Positions 7,367 through 8,761 of a stretch of DNA of 8,761 nucleotides are shown here, piece by piece. The number at the start of each line of letters is the position of its first letter. Within the stretch, counting starts at the first letter, position 1. Location of the stretch: assembly GCA_024278285.1 (NCBI GenBank), contig JAJRTM010000471.1, forward strand, positions 1 through 8,761. The letters are read 5' to 3'. The notes beneath the pieces were generated by a model. That model did not search any database. It worked only from the letters and a program-made list of their open reading frames with translations, and was not told where the DNA came from. Source of the DNA: Planctomycetota bacterium (lineage in GTDB: Bacteria; Planctomycetota; Planctomycetia; Planctomycetales; Planctomycetaceae). The position numbers and the translations under genes are program-made.

Positions 7367-7439
7367 CTACGGTTTTGATAACCAGCCAAGTGAAACCAAA
7401 AAGGTGTCCATTTTGGAAACGGTATCCAGGTAGTCCTCT
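7362..7439. repeat. Direct repeat, copy 2: identical 3' ends of the two hydrolase genes
   Basis: Partner of 6305-6382: 77 of 78 bases are identical. Just inside this tract the genes differ at many synonymous sites even where the proteins agree, for example at PHCRYLA and FFGGGW. The identity is therefore local and not a sign of a young whole-gene duplication. Confidence 0.95.
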
Positions 7440-8332
7440 CTGTTTTTTCCTGCGTTGAAAAATCCATGTTTTCTGTCGGGATAGCCGAACAGTTCGCATC
7501 GATTGTTATGCTCTTTCATTATTTTATGAAACCGCTCTGCATTTTCATAAGGAACGGTCGTATCTGCGGTGCCATGAAAGATGATAGTTGTTGGCGTTTT
7601 GTCATCGATATAATGGAGCGCAGAAAGTTCTTTGCACCTGTCTCCCAAACGTTTGTAACCACCTTTCCAACCGGTTTGGGTTGTATCGAGAACGGGATTG
7701 AACAAGACCAGTGCATCATGAGTTGAACGAATTTTCTTATTTTCTTCTTTGGCTTCCAGTCCTGAAATCAAAGCGGTACTTGCTGCAACATGCCCGCCGG
7801 CAGAACCGCCTCCTGCTGCAATGCGATTCGGGTCGATATTCCATTGCTTCGCATGTTCCCGAACCCAGCGGATGGCGGACTTGCCGTCTTCAACGCATTC
7901 AAAGGGAGACGTATTATGTTTCTTTTTGATTCGATACTCAGCAGCAAACGCGACCATTCCCCGCTTCGCAAGATACCTGCAATGTGGATAAAACTGCGTC
8001 GGTGCGCCTCCGACCCATCCACCGCCGAAGAAGAAAACTATCGCAGGTCGTGGTTCGCCTTGCTTGACATTCTCAGGCAGGAAAATATTTATTTTCAGTT
8101 CGCCCTGCGGAGTTTGTTTGTAGACAACCACTTTATCCGGCTGGGGGCGCTGGGGCGACTTTGTTTTTTTCTGAGCAGCCTGGATCGGCAACAGGGGGAA
8201 CAAGCTCAACAGAAAAGTAAGCAGCAACTTCCCGGCAAAGCGATTCATCTGGTAACATTTCGATCCGTTCACCCAGGCTTGCCCGCTGGATGTTGAGTGT
8301 CGATCAAATTTTGTTTCGGTTCGCTTGTTCAT
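7367..8332 (-). CDS. Secreted alpha/beta hydrolase (esterase-like), upstream paralogue with N-terminal extension
   Basis: The product is 321 residues from the ATG at 8332, chosen because GGGGAG (8336-8341) sits just before it. The frame is open further up to 8494, but those 54 codons read through repeat and leader sequence. The signal peptide proper (MNRFAGKLLLTFLLSLFPLLPIQAA) begins at residue 29, so a start at 8248 is an alternative, though with no visible ribosome site. Motifs are FFFGGGW (100-106), GGSAG with S177, D257 in GTADTTVPY and H289 in DRKHGFF. It is collinear with the downstream paralogue from about residue 60 to the end, offset 20. The elbow is GGSAG instead of GWSAG. Same likely role: extracytoplasmic ester hydrolysis with unknown substrate. 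Residues 1-28 are absent from the paralogue and include RHSTSSGQAW, which looks like inserted repeat sequence. Confidence 0.88.
   Translation of the reverse strand: MNKRTETKFDRHSTSSGQAWVNGSKCYQMNRFAGKLLLTFLLSLFPLLPIQAAQKKTKSPQRPQPDKVVVYKQTPQGELKINIFLPENVKQGEPRPAIVFFFGGGWVGGAPTQFYPHCRYLAKRGMVAFAAEYRIKKKHNTSPFECVEDGKSAIRWVREHAKQWNIDPNRIAAGGGSAGGHVAASTALISGLEAKEENKKIRSTHDALVLFNPVLDTTQTGWKGGYKRLGDRCKELSALHYIDDKTPTTIIFHGTADTTVPYENAERFHKIMKEHNNRCELFGYPDRKHGFFNAGKNREDYLDTVSKMDTFLVSLGWLSKP
8273..8308 (-). repeat. Possible dispersed-repeat insertion in the hydrolase N-terminus
   Basis: Residues 9-20 of the upstream hydrolase read FDRHSTSSGQAW, encoded partly by CAACATCCAGCGGGCAAGCC on the minus strand. 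I recall STSSGQA-type peptides as translations of short intergenic repeats in many bacterial genomes. The segment is missing from the paralogue and separates a good start codon from the signal peptide. Only one copy is in this window, so its repeat nature is inference. Confidence 0.3.
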
Positions 8333-8335
8333 GCT

Positions 8336-8341
8336 CTCCCC
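8336..8341 (-). promoter_or_regulatory. Ribosome binding site deciding the upstream hydrolase start
   Basis: GGGGAG on the minus strand, three bases (AGC) before the ATG at 8332, is the only good ribosome site among the candidate starts at 8494, 8332 and 8248. Confidence 0.6.
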
Positions 8342-8370
8342 TTTTTGCTGTTCATGCAATACGATATATT

Positions 8371-8390
8371 TCTGTTGTGCATCGTAGCGA
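8371..8390. repeat. 20-bp direct repeat, copy 1, left of the second REP-like pair
   Basis: tctgttgtgcatcgtagcga matches 8546-8565 with one mismatch (g versus a), offset 175 bp. Weaker similarity continues for several bases on the right (ggaag versus acaag). Confidence 0.8.
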
Positions 8391-8391
8391 G

Positions 8392-8412
8392 GAAGGGTCT
8401 GCTGTGCAGACC
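8392..8412 (+). repeat. REP-like hairpin (type CT), forward copy with GAAG lead
   Basis: GGTCTGC-TGT-GCAGACC at 8396-8412 is a 7-bp perfect stem with a TGT loop. It is preceded by GAAG (8392-8395), one base from the GTAG of the other three copies. A 19-bp perfect inverted match (8394-8412) to 8509-8527 pairs it with the reverse copy. Confidence 0.65.
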
Positions 8413-8508
8413 GTTTCGTTGGATGTGGATTCCACAAAAATCTTCCAGTCATTAACCACTTCACAAAGTTAGCGATAAAATAAATAGGCAACACGAACGC
8501 ATCATCAT

Positions 8509-8529
8509 GGTCTGCACAGCAGACCCTAC
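8509..8529 (-). repeat. REP-like hairpin, GTAG + 17-bp palindrome (type CT), reverse copy
   Basis: The plus strand reads GGTCTGCACAGCAGACC (8509-8525) then CTAC (8526-8529). On the minus strand this is GTAG followed by GGTCTGC-TGT-GCAGACC. The orientation is convergent with 8392-8412, the same arrangement as the pair at 2211-2312, with a 96-bp spacer. Confidence 0.7.
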
Positions 8530-8545
8530 CGGGCTATGCTTTCTA

Positions 8546-8565
8546 TCTATTGTGCATCGTAGCGA
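8546..8565. repeat. 20-bp direct repeat, copy 2, right of the second REP-like pair
   Basis: tctattgtgcatcgtagcga repeats 8371-8390 with a single mismatch, beginning 16 bp after the end of the reverse hairpin. Confidence 0.8.
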
Positions 8566-8615
8566 ACAAGCGGGGATGATCCAAGCAGGTTAAATCATTC
8601 AGTCACTTTACTTCA

Positions 8616-8761
8616 TCAATAATTAGTGCCTGCATCCTGCTGGACTGCAGTGCCGATACGGTCGAGGATTGGGAGATAACCGCCGTAGGTTTTGCTGAGG
8701 TTTTCTTCATTAAGAGTCGTTTCTATCGGACCATAAGCAATTAAACGACCATTCAACAACA
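8616..8761 (-). CDS. Metal (Zn/Mn-type) ABC transporter ATP-binding protein, C-terminal end, cut by window edge
   Basis: The minus strand from the right edge to the TGA at 8616-8618 encodes the end of a protein: [20 protein letters not shown], then [20 protein letters not shown] and QDAGTNY. The [11 protein letters not shown]...NLSKTYGG pattern is the C-terminal signature of the ATPase subunit of cluster-9-type metal importers (ZnuC/MntB-like), where the region after the H-switch reads 'LLNrrliAyGp...enL..tYGG'. This part carries no Walker motifs, so the call rests on that tail alone. The metal cannot be told. Permease and solute-binding genes, if present, lie outside the window. Confidence 0.68.
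   Translation of the reverse strand, partial: LLNGRLIAYGPIETTLNEENLSKTYGGYLPILDRIGTAVQQDAGTNY

Larger units (their letters stand above)
8333..8615. other. Intergenic region between metal ABC gene and hydrolases, holding the second REP-like module
   Basis: This region contains the hydrolase ribosome site, a direct repeat (8371-8390 and 8546-8565) and a convergent pair of REP-like hairpins (8392-8412 and 8509-8529). No gene is supported here. The module lies just after the 3' end of the minus-strand metal transporter gene and upstream of the hydrolases. The hydrolase promoter was not identified. Confidence 0.6.

Noticed and set aside
7790..8296. 168-codon plus-strand open frame antisense to the hydrolase
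   Set aside because: It mirrors a well-supported hydrolase with a full catalytic triad; the translation shows no recognisable motif.
8333..8494. 54-codon upstream extension of the hydrolase frame to 8494
   Set aside because: It reads through the REP-like hairpin and direct repeat, and the good ribosome site belongs to the ATG at 8332.
8371..8565. CRISPR array
   Set aside because: Repeats are two inverted hairpins plus one direct pair, with no regular repeat-spacer series and no cas genes.

Overview
The window (about 47-50% G+C by eye) looks like a chromosomal segment from a planctomycete, probably a Gimesia/Rubinisphaera-type Planctomycetales member. The reasons are a DUF1207 outer-membrane-type protein, a Prc-type C-terminal processing protease with a [12 protein letters not shown] active-site block, secreted alpha/beta hydrolases with the FFFGGGW motif, and a decayed IS4-type transposase of a kind I associate with that phylum. 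The assignment comes from recognising sequences, not from a search.

Layout, left to right. (1) Minus strand, 1-378: the N-terminal third of an M19 (renal-dipeptidase-like) peptidase, running off the left edge. (2) Plus strand, 686-2032: an exported DUF1207 protein with a Q/P/N-rich linker and a beta-rich C-terminal half ending in Phe. (3) 2033-2892: a gene-free stretch holding a decayed IS4-family transposase remnant (minus strand). It is interrupted by a convergent pair of REP-like GTAG-hairpins, which is in turn bracketed by a 39-bp perfect direct repeat of transposase sequence. (4) Plus, 2965-5121: a Prc/CtpA-like tail-specific protease, closed by a strong intrinsic terminator. (5) Plus, 5209-6189: the ATPase of an ABC-2 type exporter with no permease gene beside it. 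(6) 6190-6309: a convergent intergenic gap with two small hairpins. (7) Minus, 6310-7215 and 7367-8332: tandem paralogous secreted alpha/beta hydrolases, 74% identical over 241 aligned residues, whose last 68 bp are perfectly identical at DNA level. (8) 8333-8615: a second convergent pair of REP-like hairpins, again bracketed by a direct repeat. (9) Minus, 8616-8761: the C-terminal end of an ATP-binding subunit of a metal (Zn/Mn-type) ABC transporter, running off the right edge.

The genes do not form one pathway. Most concern the envelope: periplasmic proteolysis, an outer-membrane-type protein, secreted esterase-like enzymes and transport. The most distinctive feature is the repeat system. 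Two homotypic, convergent pairs of GTAG-preceded hairpins share the design GGTNNGC-TGT-GCNNACC. They differ between pairs only by fully compensated stem changes, which points to selection on a folded DNA or RNA structure and suggests a REP/BIME-like family.
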